Shown: positions 44,063 to 53,901 of the stretch, piece after piece
How the letters are laid out: every line of letters begins with the position of its first letter
Position numbering within the stretch: the stretch's first letter is position 1
Source of the DNA: Oleiagrimonas sp963747595
GTDB taxonomy: Bacteria; Pseudomonadota; Gammaproteobacteria; Xanthomonadales; Rhodanobacteraceae
Assembly (NCBI GenBank): GCA_963747595.1
Contig: CAVVFO010000001.1
Coordinates: forward strand, 372,001-436,000
DNA length: 64,000 nt
Direction: 5' to 3'
The notes under the pieces: model-generated
What the model was told of the DNA's origin: nothing
What the model saw: the letters and a program-made list of their open reading frames with translations, nothing else
Databases searched by the model: none
Translations under genes and position numbers: made by a program

Positions 44063-44406
44063 GTGGGATATTCCTCGATGTTTTTGCCGCATTTTCGTCC
44101 CGGTTACTTACATTGATGCTGAATACGGAGGGCGCCGGCTTTGTCCGGGAGCGGGGAGTTCGGTTGTGTTCAAGAATCTGGCGACGATGTGTCGCATGCG
44201 GTTGCCGTGGATCAACTGCAACGCCATCGGACGCCTGCTGTTGGGTATGTCCTCGCTCGCCTCAGCCCCTCTCTTGCCACCGGCACTAGCAGCAGACGGC
44301 GACGCGCGATGCAAGCGCCGTGCCGCCATTTGCCGGCCGCATGCCGTGCGCTGGGGCGACGGAGGCAGGGTACTGCAGTGTGGCTGATCCGTGAGGGTCG
44401 GGCGTG
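44063..44406. other. Region between small protein and rpiA
   Basis: About 344 bp with only one weak candidate ORF (44166-44387, listed separately). No promoter for the small protein is clear. Confidence 0.4.
44166..44387 (+). CDS. Possible small secreted Cys-containing protein
   Basis: GTG 44166 has GGGGAG about 9 bases upstream. The 73-residue product has a signal-peptide-like stretch (GRLLLGMSSLASAPLL then ALAADGDA) and a short basic mature part with three Cys. Opposite strand is non-coding here. No known family; it may be chance in high-GC sequence. Confidence 0.28.
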   Translation: MFKNLATMCRMRLPWINCNAIGRLLLGMSSLASAPLLPPALAADGDARCKRRAAICRPHAVRWGDGGRVLQCG

Positions 44407-45048
44407 TTACAGGAGCGCGTCGCCGACCAAGACGATGTCGGCAGGTCGTTGCGCGAACACGCCATTTGCAACGACCCCGGCAATGCAGTCCAGCTCGGTT
44501 TCAAGCGCGGTCGGATCAGTGATGGACAGGCCATGCACGTCCAGGATCCAGTTGCCGTTGTCGGTGACCACGCCCTCGCGCCACACGGGATGGCCACCCA
44601 GTTTTGCAATCTGCCTCGCCACGTGACTGCGTGCCATGGGAATCACCTCCACCGGCAGCGGAAATCGTCCCAGCACATCCACGCGTTTGCTGGAATCGAC
44701 GATGCAGACGAACTGCTTGCTGGCGGCTGCCACGATTTTTTCACGGGTGAGCGCAGCCCCTCCGCCCTTGATGAGACGTTTGTGGGCATCGCATTCGTCG
44801 GCGCCATCGATGTACAGCGGCAGCGGCCCGACGGCATTGAGGTCCAGCAGCGGAATACCATGACCGCGCAACTGTTCGCTGGATCGTTCGGAACTGGAAA
44901 CCACGCCATTGATGCGGTGCTTGATCTTTGCCAGTGCTTCAATGAAGAACGCGACGGTGGAGCCGGTGCCGACGCCGATGACGCTGTCGTCTTCGACATA
45001 GCGGATGGCGGCTTCGCCGGCGCGGCGCTTTTCGTCGTCTGCGGTCAT
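44407..45048 (-). CDS. rpiA: Ribose-5-phosphate isomerase A
   Basis: A 213-residue enzyme of the non-oxidative pentose phosphate pathway. GVGTGSTVAFFI, SSSERSSEQLRGHGI, YIDGADECDAHKRLIKGGGAALTREK (catalytic region) and DNGNWILDVHG are typical. Start ATG 45048. Confidence 0.96.
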   Translation of the reverse strand: MTADDEKRRAGEAAIRYVEDDSVIGVGTGSTVAFFIEALAKIKHRINGVVSSSERSSEQLRGHGIPLLDLNAVGPLPLYIDGADECDAHKRLIKGGGAALTREKIVAAASKQFVCIVDSSKRVDVLGRFPLPVEVIPMARSHVARQIAKLGGHPVWREGVVTDNGNWILDVHGLSITDPTALETELDCIAGVVANGVFAQRPADIVLVGDALL

Positions 45049-45116
45049 TTATCTGCACGGGCGCATTGGGAAAGGCACAAGGATAGCGCAGTGCGCCCAG
45101 CGGGCAGAGGTCTGCG

Positions 45117-46373
45117 TCAAGCCTGCGACCAGGGCGCAAGTTTCTTTTCCAGCATCACATGGTCGAGCGTCACGTACCTGGGCAATCCGTCGCGGCCGAA
45201 CGGTGGCGGAGCCTCGCCCCGGATCAGCGGCGCCAGATAGCGGCGTGCCGCTGCGGTGATGCCGTAACCGTCGCGACGAATGAAGCTGGCGGGCATCTTC
45301 TTCTCGCGGTTGGCAATACGTTTTAGCGCCACCGGCTCGATGCGCCAGCGGTACGGTGCGTCCGAAGTGCGCACGATGACGGGCATCGTGCCGTTCCGGC
45401 CATCCAGCGCGTAGTCCACGGCGGTCGTGCCCACCGCCACGGCTTGCTCCACGTCCACTTTCGAGGCCACATGCCGCGCCGAGCGCTGCAGGTAATCCGG
45501 TACCGACCAGTGGCACTTCAGGCCCAGTGTGTCCTGCACCATGCCGGCGAGCACCGGCGCGGTCCCGCCCAACTGGGCATGGCCGAAGGCATCGCGCGCG
45601 GCGCTTTCGGCGAGGAAATGCCCGTCGGCATCGCGGATGCCCTCCGAGGCGACCACGGTGCAGTAGCCGACCCGATCCACGATGCCGCGCACCTTGTGCA
45701 GAAAATCGTGCCGATCGAATGTGCGCTCGGGGAACAGGATCAGGTGCGGCGCCGCATCGCGCTCCTCGCCGGCCAGCCCCGCAGCGGCGGCGATCCAGCC
45801 CGCGTGCCGGCCCATGGCTTCGAGGATGAATACGCGGGTGGAGGTGTCGGCCATGGAGGCCACGTCCAGACTGGCCTCGCGCACGGCCAGTGCAGTGTAC
45901 TTGGCCACCGAACCGAAACCGGGACAGCAATCGGTGACGGCCAGATCATTGTCGACGGTCTTGGGGACGCCGATGCAGGCGAGGTCATGACCCATGGAAC
46001 GGGCTACCTGCGACACCTTCAGCGCGGTGTCGGCCGAATCGTTGCCGCCGTTGTACAGGAAATACCGGATGTCGTGGGCGCGAAAGACATCGATCAGGCG
46101 CTGGTATTCGGCGCGCCGCTCACTCGGGTCCCCCAGCTTGTAGCGGCAGGAGCCGAACGCGCCACCGGGCGTGTGGCGCAGCGCAGCGAGATCGGATCTG
46201 GAGATTTTCGCCGCATCGATCAGGTCCTCGCGCAGGGCGCCGAGAATGCCGTTGCGTGCGGCCAGCGGCTTGACGCCGCGAGTGCGGGCCGCCGCGATCA
46301 CGGCGGCGGCCGTGGCATTGATGACGGCCGTCACGCCGCCGGACTGTGCATACAACAAACCACCTTTGGACAT
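45117..46373 (-). CDS. pfp: PPi-dependent 6-phosphofructokinase
   Basis: A 418-residue PFK family enzyme. NGGNDSADTAL with the Asp that blocks ATP, and GVPKTVDNDLAVTD with Lys in place of the ATP-type Gly, indicate pyrophosphate use, as in known Xanthomonadales PFP enzymes. FILEAMGRHAGWIAAAAGLA binds sugar phosphate. Reversible fructose-6-P/fructose-1,6-P2 conversion. ATG 46373 (MSKGGLLYAQ) is preceded by GGAG; a start at 46385 is also possible. Divergent from adk. Confidence 0.93.
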   Translation of the reverse strand: MSKGGLLYAQSGGVTAVINATAAAVIAAARTRGVKPLAARNGILGALREDLIDAAKISRSDLAALRHTPGGAFGSCRYKLGDPSERRAEYQRLIDVFRAHDIRYFLYNGGNDSADTALKVSQVARSMGHDLACIGVPKTVDNDLAVTDCCPGFGSVAKYTALAVREASLDVASMADTSTRVFILEAMGRHAGWIAAAAGLAGEERDAAPHLILFPERTFDRHDFLHKVRGIVDRVGYCTVVASEGIRDADGHFLAESAARDAFGHAQLGGTAPVLAGMVQDTLGLKCHWSVPDYLQRSARHVASKVDVEQAVAVGTTAVDYALDGRNGTMPVIVRTSDAPYRWRIEPVALKRIANREKKMPASFIRRDGYGITAAARRYLAPLIRGEAPPPFGRDGLPRYVTLDHVMLEKKLAPWSQA

Positions 46374-46562
46374 GAGCCACTCCATCGAAGCCGATATCGC
46401 AGAGTCTGCACCGGCAGGCCCGGCGTGTCATTTCGGCGCGCCGCGGGCTGCCCCGTGGCGTGTCGCGCATTGATCTGCCTGTGGTTTCACCTGGCGCCCG
46501 CATGGTTCGGAGAAATCCTTTGTATGGACAACTAGATACAGGCACCCGGATGCAGCATTCGA

Positions 46563-46591
46563 TTGACTCGCCGGGCGCCAGACGCTACCTT
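46563..46591 (+). promoter_or_regulatory. Candidate adk promoter
   Basis: TTGACT (46563-46568), 17-bp spacer, TACCTT (46586-46591), about 70 bp before adk ATG. Sigma-70-like. Confidence 0.55.
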
Positions 46592-46660
46592 CATGCGCCA
46601 TTGTCCTGTAGTTCCGTCCGGGCGCCGAGGTGGCGTCGACGCGGAGCATTGTGGAGCATT

Positions 46661-47245
46661 ATGCGACTCGTCCTACTCGGTGCGCCCGGTTCGGGCAAAG
46701 GCACCCAAGCGGCCCGTCTGAAAGAGGAACTCAACGTTCCCCACATCTCCACTGGCGAAATGCTGCGTTCGGCCGTGGCTGCCGGCAGCGAGCTGGGGCT
46801 GAAGGCCAAGGCTGTCATGGATGCCGGCCATCTGGTCTCCGATGACATCATGCTGGGGATCCTCGAGGACCGTCTGGAAGAGCCCGATGCCGCCAACGGC
46901 TTCATCCTCGATGGCTATCCGCGCAACCTGACCCAGGTCGAAGCGCTGGACAGCCTGCTGGAGCGCCTGCACATGCCGCTGGATACGGTGGTGAAGCTGG
47001 AGGTGCCCAGCGAGGAGATCATCAAACGCTGCGAAGAGCGCTACGAGGCCGAGGGTCGTGCCGACGACAACCCCGAAGTGGTGCGCAAGCGGCTGCGGAT
47101 CTATGCCGAACAGACCGCGCCGGTGGCCGACTGGTACGACCAGCGCGACATGTTGCGCAGCGTCGATGGGGTGGGGTCGCTGGATGCGGTGTTCGCGCAC
47201 ATCATGAACGCTCTGGCGGCGGCCGGGCTGACTGCCAACGGCTGA
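46661..47245 (+). CDS. adk: Adenylate kinase
   Basis: A 194-residue short-type Adk (no zinc-binding LID). P-loop GAPGSGKGTQ (7-16), STGEMLRSAV and FILDGYPRNLTQ are present. It interconverts ATP+AMP and 2 ADP. GGAG precedes ATG 46661. Divergent from pfp. Confidence 0.97.
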   Translation: MRLVLLGAPGSGKGTQAARLKEELNVPHISTGEMLRSAVAAGSELGLKAKAVMDAGHLVSDDIMLGILEDRLEEPDAANGFILDGYPRNLTQVEALDSLLERLHMPLDTVVKLEVPSEEIIKRCEERYEAEGRADDNPEVVRKRLRIYAEQTAPVADWYDQRDMLRSVDGVGSLDAVFAHIMNALAAAGLTANG

Positions 47246-47542
47246 CGGGTTCTGCGTCATCTCTGGCTGCACGGTTCCCTGTGTGGTGCTTCGTGTTCCT
47301 CGAGACATTCAGCAGAGCCCGGCGTATCTGCCTGGGCCACGTGCCGCGTGCCGCCACGGAATGTCGACGTTGGCCAAACGTCACATCGCAGCCATGACCA
47401 GTCCACCTTGTTTCCACAGGGGACGCGTCGGCAGGGTTGCGCCCGTTTGAAAATGAACCACCTTCCTGCGCGAATGCGGCCTGCAATTGCGCACCCGGCG
47501 ACTCGCTGAATGGATCAACCAATGGGAAGCACCACATCACGC

Positions 47543-48922
47543 ATGCGTCTGCATATTCTCGGCATCTGCGGCACCTTCATGGGCGGCGTGGCCGCTTTGG
47601 CGCGCGAGCTTGGGCACACCGTCGAAGGCAGCGATACCAACGTCTATCCGCCGATGAGCACGCAACTGGCGGCGCTGGGCATCACACTGACCCAAGGCTA
47701 TGACGCGACGCATCTCGATCCCGCGCCGGATCAGGTTGTGGTCGGCAACGCCATGACGCGCGGCAATCCCTCCGTGGAGTACATGCTCGACGCAAAGCTC
47801 GACTACATCTCCGGGCCGCAGTGGCTGGGTGAGCAGGTGCTGGCCCGGCGCGATGTGCTGGCGGTGGCCGGGACGCACGGCAAGACCACGACGAGCAGTT
47901 TGCTGGCGCATCTGCTGCAGTGTGCCGGGATGGAGCCCGGGTTCCTGATCGGAGGCGTGCCGGGAAACTTCGGGGTGTCGGCGCGGCTCGGCAACGACAG
48001 CGGCGAAAAGGTGTTCGTGATCGAAGCGGACGAGTACGACACGGCGTTTTTCGACAAGCGTTCCAAGTTCGTGCACTACCGCCCGCGGGTGGCGATCCTC
48101 AACAATCTGGAATTCGATCATGCCGACATCTTTCCGGATGTGGCGGCCATCCAGCGTCAGTTCCATCATCTGGTGCGCACGGTGCCCGGCAACGGACGGT
48201 TGATCGTCAACGCCGAGGATGCGCGTCTGGCCGAGGTGCTCGAGATGGGATGCTGGACACCCGTGGAAACCTTCGGCATCGAACGCGGCGACTGGCGCGC
48301 CCGACTGCTGGAAGAGGACGGCTCGTCGTTTGCGGTGCTGCGCGGTGATGCAGAGATCGGGCGCGTGCACTGGTCTCTGCTGGGTCGCCACAACGTGATG
48401 AACGCGCTGGCGGCCCTGGCGGCGGCGACGGCGGCGGGCGCCGACCCTGTGGCGTCGTTGTCCGCATTTGCCGGGTTCGCCAACGTAAAACGGCGCATGG
48501 AAGTCCTGGGCGAGATCGACGGCGTGCGCGTATACGACGACTTCGCCCATCATCCCACCGCGATTGCAGCCACACTGGCCGGTTTGCGCGCGCGGGTGGG
48601 GAAGGAGCGCATCGTGGTGGCGCTGGAGCCACGCTCCTATTCCATGCGACACGGGGCCCATGCAGCGCAGCTGGCGCCGTCGCTGGTCGACGCGGATGCC
48701 GTGGCGCTCCTGCAACGGGCCGACGTGCCGTGGGACGCGCATCGCGTGGTGGACGCCCTGCACTGTGAGGGCCGCGTGGTCGACGACATCGAGGCCCTCC
48801 TGGCGGGACTGAGGGAGTCGGTACGGCCGGGGGACCACGTGGTGTTCATGTCCAACGGCGGCTTCGAGGGCGCGCCGCGGCGTTTCGTCGAGGTGCTGCG
48901 CGACAATCCGCGATCCGCCTGA
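47543..48922 (+). CDS. mpl: UDP-MurNAc:tripeptide ligase Mpl
   Basis: A 459-residue Mur-ligase-family enzyme that reattaches recycled L-Ala-gamma-D-Glu-meso-DAP to UDP-MurNAc. The start MRLHILGICGTFMGGVA (ATG 47543) is the family signature; an ATG at 47510 is also in frame. AGTHGKTTTSS is the ATP loop; FVIEADEYDTAFFDKRSKF and YDDFAHHPTAI are diagnostic. It follows adk by about 300 bp. Confidence 0.95.
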   Translation: MRLHILGICGTFMGGVAALARELGHTVEGSDTNVYPPMSTQLAALGITLTQGYDATHLDPAPDQVVVGNAMTRGNPSVEYMLDAKLDYISGPQWLGEQVLARRDVLAVAGTHGKTTTSSLLAHLLQCAGMEPGFLIGGVPGNFGVSARLGNDSGEKVFVIEADEYDTAFFDKRSKFVHYRPRVAILNNLEFDHADIFPDVAAIQRQFHHLVRTVPGNGRLIVNAEDARLAEVLEMGCWTPVETFGIERGDWRARLLEEDGSSFAVLRGDAEIGRVHWSLLGRHNVMNALAALAAATAAGADPVASLSAFAGFANVKRRMEVLGEIDGVRVYDDFAHHPTAIAATLAGLRARVGKERIVVALEPRSYSMRHGAHAAQLAPSLVDADAVALLQRADVPWDAHRVVDALHCEGRVVDDIEALLAGLRESVRPGDHVVFMSNGGFEGAPRRFVEVLRDNPRSA

Positions 48923-49172
48923 TCCCGTTGCGGCTGCGGGCGCAGTCGTCATGCGACTCTCTGCGGGAGGCGGCGCCTTCTGGCGCGGTCCAGGGGGGGG
49001 TACAGGCGGGCGGGTCGAGCTGCGAATCCGCATGATCGAGGGACCGGCCGTCTGCGCGCCCTGTTCCTCACGACTCGCCACCATTCCTTCATGTCCTCCA
49101 TGACAGGGGTCGACGTCAATGGCTGCGCAGAGATCGGCAAACAGATCGGCAAAACGGCACTAGACTGGCGGT

Positions 49173-49778
49173 ATGGCTTCTTCCAGTGTCCTGCTCGATG
49201 ACCTGCCCTTGTTTCCGCTGTCCAGCGTGCTGTTCCCCGGTGCGCAGTTGCAGCTGCGCATTTTCGAACCGCGGTATCTCGACATGTTGCGCGAGTGCGC
49301 CCGCTCGGGCCTGGGGTTCGGCGTCTGCCTGATCCTGGAAGGTCGCGAAGCGGGAGGTACTGCGGTGCCGGCGGCCGTGGGAACGCTTGCCAGCGTGGCG
49401 GATTTCTACACGTTGCCAGATGGCCTTCTGGGCATCACCGCGGTGGGCGGCGAGCGATTCCGCGTGCGTCAGGCACGCGTGCGCAGCAACGGGCTGGTTC
49501 GGGGAGACGTATCGTGCTGGGAACCGGAGACGTCCGTGCAGGTCCCTCCCGAGCTGGCGCTGCTGGCGACGATTCTGCAGCGTCTGGTCGAGCAGATGAA
49601 ACCGGATTGGCAGCACGAGTCGCATGCGCTGTACGACGATGCCAGCTGGGTGGGTTTTCGTCTGGCCGAACTGCTGCCGCTGGATCCGTCCGAGCGTCAG
49701 GCCATGCTGGAAACCACGGATCCCGTGCAGCGCCTGAGGGAGCTGCGCGACATCTTGCCGCGCTATCAGCGCGAGTGA
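49173..49778 (+). CDS. LON N-terminal-domain protein
   Basis: A 201-residue cytoplasmic protein with only the LON substrate-binding domain: LPLFPLSSVLFPGAQLQLRIFEPRYLDMLREC at the N-terminus, then the GVGTLASVADF-type loop with LLGITAVGGERFRV. No ATPase or protease domain. The role of these single-domain proteins is not established. Start ATG 49173. Upstream of the aminotransferase by about 90 bp. Confidence 0.85.
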   Translation: MASSSVLLDDLPLFPLSSVLFPGAQLQLRIFEPRYLDMLRECARSGLGFGVCLILEGREAGGTAVPAAVGTLASVADFYTLPDGLLGITAVGGERFRVRQARVRSNGLVRGDVSCWEPETSVQVPPELALLATILQRLVEQMKPDWQHESHALYDDASWVGFRLAELLPLDPSERQAMLETTDPVQRLRELRDILPRYQRE

Positions 49779-49870
49779 CAGCGATTCATGACCGTACGCC
49801 ATATCATCGCAACCTTCGCTCCCGTCCCCTCCGCCATACTGTGCAGACCGTTTTCCACGCTGTGAGCAAG

Positions 49871-51103
49871 ATGTCAGACAACAAACAGGAACATGCGCTG
49901 GTCGCCCTGGGACACCGTTACTGGTTGCCGGTCTACCGGCCACGGGAGGTGGTTCTGGATCATGGCAGGGGATCGCGGGTATGGGATACCGCAGGGCGGG
50001 GCTACATTGATTTCGGCGCGGGCATCGCCGTCAATGCGCTGGGCCATCAGGATGCGGATCTCAAGGCCGCGCTGAGCGAACAGGCGGACAAGCTGTGGCA
50101 TGCCAGCAACGTGTTCTATACCGAGCCGCCGCTGCGCCTGGCGCAGGAGCTGGTGGAGGCCTCCGGATTCGCCGAGCGCGTCTTCCTGTGCAATTCGGGC
50201 AGCGAAGCCAACGAGGCAGCGATCAAGCTGGTACGGCGCTGGGCGACCGATCAGGGCCGTGCGCCGGACAAGCGCGTGATCGTCACGTTCGAAGGCTCGT
50301 TTCACGGGCGTACCCTGGCAGCGGTGACGGCGACGGCACGGCCGGCGTACCAGGCCGGGTACGAACCGTTGCCCGGCGGTTTTCGCCATGTGCCGTTCAA
50401 CGATGTGGCCGCGTTGCGCGATGCCATGGCTGCAGGTGATGTTGCCGCGGTGATGGTGGAACCGGTGCAGGGCGAGGGTGGGGTGATTCCTGCCGCGGAG
50501 GGCTTTCTGTCGCACGTGCGTCGTCTGTGCGATGCACACGAGGCGTTGCTGGTTGTCGATGAAATCCAGTGCGGCATGGCGCGCACCGGCGTCTTGTTCG
50601 CACACATGCATGACGGGGTGCGGCCGGACATCATGACCCTGGCCAAGGCTCTGGGCGGCGGATTGCCTGTCGGCGCCTTGCTGGCCGGACCCGCCGTCGC
50701 CACGCGCATGCAGGCCGGCGCGCACGGCAGCACATTCGGTGGCAATCCGCTGGCCTGTGCCGTGGCGCGGGTGGTGCTGCGCAAGCTGGCGTCGGCCGGG
50801 ATCGCGCAGAACGTGCGGCGCCAGTCGCAGCGGTTGCACGCGGTATTGCGGTCGATCGATGAAGAGCACGGAACCTTCGATGACATTCGGGGCCGTGGAT
50901 TGATGCTGGGCGCCGGGTTGTCGGCGCGCTATCGCGGACGCATGTCCGAATTGCTGGATGTGGCCGCCGCCCACGGCCTGCTGGTGCTGCAGGCGGGCGC
51001 GGATGTGCTGCGCCTGCTGCCGGCGTTGAATATCACCGACGCGGAGATGGACGAGGGAGAGCGCCGACTGCGCGCGGCGATTGCAGCATGGGTGCAGGGT
51101 TGA
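49871..51103 (+). CDS. argD: Acetylornithine/succinylornithine aminotransferase
   Basis: A 410-residue class III PLP aminotransferase. YIDFGAGIAVNALGH, CNSGSEANEAAIKLVRR, FEGSFHGRTLAAVTATA and PLP lysine K259 (TLAKALGGGLPVGALL) place it in the ArgD/AstC group. Either arginine synthesis or catabolism could be its role; other arg or ast genes are not adjacent. Start ATG 49871. Confidence 0.88.
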   Translation: MSDNKQEHALVALGHRYWLPVYRPREVVLDHGRGSRVWDTAGRGYIDFGAGIAVNALGHQDADLKAALSEQADKLWHASNVFYTEPPLRLAQELVEASGFAERVFLCNSGSEANEAAIKLVRRWATDQGRAPDKRVIVTFEGSFHGRTLAAVTATARPAYQAGYEPLPGGFRHVPFNDVAALRDAMAAGDVAAVMVEPVQGEGGVIPAAEGFLSHVRRLCDAHEALLVVDEIQCGMARTGVLFAHMHDGVRPDIMTLAKALGGGLPVGALLAGPAVATRMQAGAHGSTFGGNPLACAVARVVLRKLASAGIAQNVRRQSQRLHAVLRSIDEEHGTFDDIRGRGLMLGAGLSARYRGRMSELLDVAAAHGLLVLQAGADVLRLLPALNITDAEMDEGERRLRAAIAAWVQG

Positions 51104-51185
51104 GCCGACTCCATGCTGTTGCAATGCTGCCCCTGCAACGCCAGATCAATGCGTCCGAATCATCGTTCCTGAGGAGATCTTTACC

Positions 51186-51608
51186 GTGAAATATCTGCAT
51201 GCCATGGTACGCGTCCGTGACCTTGATGAGTCCCTGCGCTTCTGGTGCGACGGACTCGGGCTGACCGAGGTCCGCCGGAATGAGGTGCCCAAGGGACGAT
51301 TCACGCTGATCTATCTTGCGCCGCCGGAGAATCCCCAGGCCGAGGTGGAGCTGACCTACAATTGGGACGGCGACGAGGGATACGGGTCGGCGCGCAACTT
51401 CGGCCACCTTGCCTTTGCGGTGGACGATATCTACGCGCTGTGCGAGCACCTGCAGGGGATGGGCGTGACCATCAACCGGCCACCCCGTGACGGGCACATG
51501 GCGTTCGTGCGCTCACCGGATCTGATTTCGGTGGAGTTGCTGCAGAAGGGCAATGCGCTGCCAGAACGCGAACCGTGGGCGTCGATGTCCAACACCGGAA
51601 GTTGGTGA
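51186..51608 (+). CDS. gloA: Lactoylglutathione lyase (glyoxalase I)
   Basis: A 140-residue VOC-fold enzyme detoxifying methylglyoxal with glutathione. Metal ligands match H (KYLHAMVRV), E (EVELTYNWD), H (GHLAFAVDD) and E (ISVELLQK). GTG 51186 start with GAGGAG about 10 bases upstream. Convergent with hemL. Confidence 0.92.
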   Translation: MKYLHAMVRVRDLDESLRFWCDGLGLTEVRRNEVPKGRFTLIYLAPPENPQAEVELTYNWDGDEGYGSARNFGHLAFAVDDIYALCEHLQGMGVTINRPPRDGHMAFVRSPDLISVELLQKGNALPEREPWASMSNTGSW

Positions 51609-51617
51609 GAAGTCGTC

Positions 51618-51647
51618 TGCGACGCCGATCCCCCCGTCGGCGTCGCA
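51618..51647. terminator. Bidirectional hairpin between gloA and hemL
   Basis: Perfect 11-bp stem TGCGACGCCGA / TCGGCGTCGCA with 8-nt C-rich loop between convergent genes. No U-run on either side, so termination efficiency is uncertain. Confidence 0.5.
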
Positions 51648-51652
51648 TGACC

Positions 51653-52939
51653 TCAAGCGACCAGGGACGGCATCACCGCGCGCGCCGCATCCAGTGTGGC
51701 ATCGATTTCCGCGTCGCCGTGTGCCGACGACATGAAGCCGGCTTCGAATGCGCTTGGGGCCATGTAGACTCCGCGCTCCAGCATGCCGTGAAAGAAGCGC
51801 TTGAACGCCTGCATGTCGACGCTGGTGGCCTCTTCGAAGCTGGTGACCGGTCCGCGATGGAAAAACAGGCCGAACATGCCGCCGACACGGTGCGTGCTGA
51901 AGGGGACCCCCGCGTCGTCGGCCAGTGTCTGCAGGCCGGTGGTGAGTGTTTCCGTCTTTCGCGCTAGGGCGTCGTGGAAGCAGGGTTCGCGTACCAGCTG
52001 GAGGACCGCAAGCCCCGCCGCCATGGCCACAGGATTCCCGCTCAGGGTGCCGGCATGGTAGATCGGGCCGGTGGGCGCGATCTGCTGCATCAGGTCGCGA
52101 CGACCGCCGAAGGCACCCACCGGCATGCCGCCACCGATGATCTTGCCGAGGGTGGTCAGGTCCGGGGTCACGCCGTAGTGCGTCTGCGCACCGCCAGCGG
52201 CGACGCGGAAGCCGGTCATCACCTCATCGAAGATCAGGATCGAGCCGTGCCGGGTGCACAGGCTGCGCAGGCCGTGGAGATAGCCGTCGACGGGCGGAAT
52301 GCAGTTCATGTTGCCCGCCACCGGTTCGATGATGAGTGCGGCGATTTCGTGTCCCTGCGCGGCGAACAGCGCCTCGGCAGCGGCCAGGTCGTTGTAGGGC
52401 AGGGTCAGGGTCATGTCCGCGGCGGCCTTGGGTACGCCCGGTGAATTGGGTACACCGGAAGTCAGCGCGCCGGACCCGGCCTTGACCAGGAAGCCATCGG
52501 CGTGGCCGTGGTAACCGCCTTCGAATTTCACGATCAGCCCGCGTCCCGTTGCGCCGCGCGCCAGGCGAATGGCCGACATGGTGGCTTCGGTCCCGGAGTT
52601 GACCATGCGCACCATGTCGATGGACGGCACCATGTCCACGAGGGTTTCGGCCATGGCGACTTCGTCGGCACACGGCGTGCCGAACGACAGGCCGTTGCCG
52701 ATGGCGCGCGCCACCGCCTCGCGGACCGCGGGGTGATTGTGGCCTGCGATCATGGGTCCCCAGGACCCCACGTAATCGATGTAGCGCTTGCCTTCCACAT
52801 CCCACAGACAGGGGCCATCGGCGCGGGCCGTGAAGAAGGGTTCGCCCCCGACTGCGTTGAATGCGCGCACCGGTGAATTCACGCCGCCGGGCATCAGCCG
52901 GCTGGCACGCTGAAAGAGGTCATGGTTGCTTTGGGTCAT
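51653..52939 (-). CDS. hemL: Glutamate-1-semialdehyde 2,1-aminomutase
   Basis: A 428-residue PLP enzyme of the C5 heme pathway. MPGGVNSPVRAFNAVGG, MVNSGTEATMSAIRLAR, YHGHADGFLVKAGSG and PLP lysine K266 (TTLGKIIGGGMPVGAFGG) are typical. Same strand and 60 bp downstream of thiE, a common Xanthomonadales order. Confidence 0.97.
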   Translation of the reverse strand: MTQSNHDLFQRASRLMPGGVNSPVRAFNAVGGEPFFTARADGPCLWDVEGKRYIDYVGSWGPMIAGHNHPAVREAVARAIGNGLSFGTPCADEVAMAETLVDMVPSIDMVRMVNSGTEATMSAIRLARGATGRGLIVKFEGGYHGHADGFLVKAGSGALTSGVPNSPGVPKAAADMTLTLPYNDLAAAEALFAAQGHEIAALIIEPVAGNMNCIPPVDGYLHGLRSLCTRHGSILIFDEVMTGFRVAAGGAQTHYGVTPDLTTLGKIIGGGMPVGAFGGRRDLMQQIAPTGPIYHAGTLSGNPVAMAAGLAVLQLVREPCFHDALARKTETLTTGLQTLADDAGVPFSTHRVGGMFGLFFHRGPVTSFEEATSVDMQAFKRFFHGMLERGVYMAPSAFEAGFMSSAHGDAEIDATLDAARAVMPSLVA

Positions 52940-52999
52940 GCGGAACTCGCAGTTGGGGCATGTCCGTGTCGGAACATGGGTGTCAGGGGAACATGGATT

Positions 53000-53623
53000 T
53001 CAGAAAAGAGCGGCGAAATTGCGTGCCGCGGTGGCCGGGTCCGCTGCATCGAACACGCTGCTGATTGCGGCCAGCATCTGGGCTCCAGCTGCCAGCAACC
53101 GGGCGCCATTGTCCGGGGTCACACCACCGATGGCTACCCGTGGCAGCCCCAGTTTGGCGCTGTCCTCGAGCAGGGAGACGTGCGCACGCGTAGCGTGCGG
53201 GAGTGTCGGTGAATCGAAGAACGCGCCGAAGGAGATGTAGTCCGCGCCGCACGCGGCAGCTTCGTGCGCCAGATCGATTGAGGCACGGCAGGACAGGCCG
53301 ATCAGTGCCTGCGGCCCAAGTCGCTGTCGTGCCCGGGCGATCTCCTGCGGATCGCCCAAGTGCACGCCGTTGGCGTCGCAGGCTGCGGCTAGCTCGATAT
53401 CGCCTTCCACGATCAGGGGCACCCCGGCATTGCCGCACAGCGCGGCCAGTGCGGTCGCTTCGCGGCGTCGACGGGATGTGTCGAGCGTGGTATCGCGATA
53501 TTGCAGCACGCGCGCGCCGCCGCGCAGTGCAGCCTCGCATACGATTAGAAGATCGTCGCGGGGGCCGTTGGTGATGGCGTAGAGACCGCGTCGAAGAACG
53601 CGTGCAGAGGCCTCGGGATTCAT
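53000..53623 (-). CDS. thiE: Thiamine-phosphate synthase
   Basis: A 207-residue TIM barrel joining HMP-PP and thiazole phosphate. GLYAITNGPRDDLL, VLQYRD, NGVHLGD, IGLSCRA and VAIGGVTPDNGARLLAAGA match ThiE. Start ATG 53623; divergent from the rubredoxin gene. Confidence 0.93.
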   Translation of the reverse strand: MNPEASARVLRRGLYAITNGPRDDLLIVCEAALRGGARVLQYRDTTLDTSRRRREATALAALCGNAGVPLIVEGDIELAAACDANGVHLGDPQEIARARQRLGPQALIGLSCRASIDLAHEAAACGADYISFGAFFDSPTLPHATRAHVSLLEDSAKLGLPRVAIGGVTPDNGARLLAAGAQMLAAISSVFDAADPATAARNFAALF

Positions 53624-53706
53624 GGAAAAGCTCCTCGTACGGGTGCAGTGGCCGCGTCGACCTGCGACAATGGACAGTCCACCTTAGCTGACCCTAGCCA
53701 GATCTC

Positions 53707-53901
53707 ATGACTGCGACCGACACCCAGATCATCATGCGCAAATGGATGTGTGTGGTTTGCGGCTTCATCTATGACGAAGCCGAAGGCCTGCCCGATGAGG
53801 GCATTCCTCCGGGCACGCGCTGGGAAGATATACCGGACACTTGGACCTGCCCGGATTGCGGGGTGACCAAGGACGACTTCGAGATGATCGAACTGGATTG
53901 A
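53707..53901 (+). CDS. Rubredoxin
   Basis: A 64-residue one-iron electron carrier. MCVVCGFIYDEAEG (C15, C18) and TWTCPDCGVTKDDFEM (C48, C51) form the Fe site. The redox partner is not evident in this window. Start ATG 53707; an internal Met at residue 10 is also possible. Confidence 0.95.
   Translation: MTATDTQIIMRKWMCVVCGFIYDEAEGLPDEGIPPGTRWEDIPDTWTCPDCGVTKDDFEMIELD

Noticed and set aside
48923..49172. 67-codon minus-strand ORF between mpl and the LON-domain gene
   Set aside because: Arg/Pro-rich, no ribosome-binding site, no conservation expected; likely non-coding.
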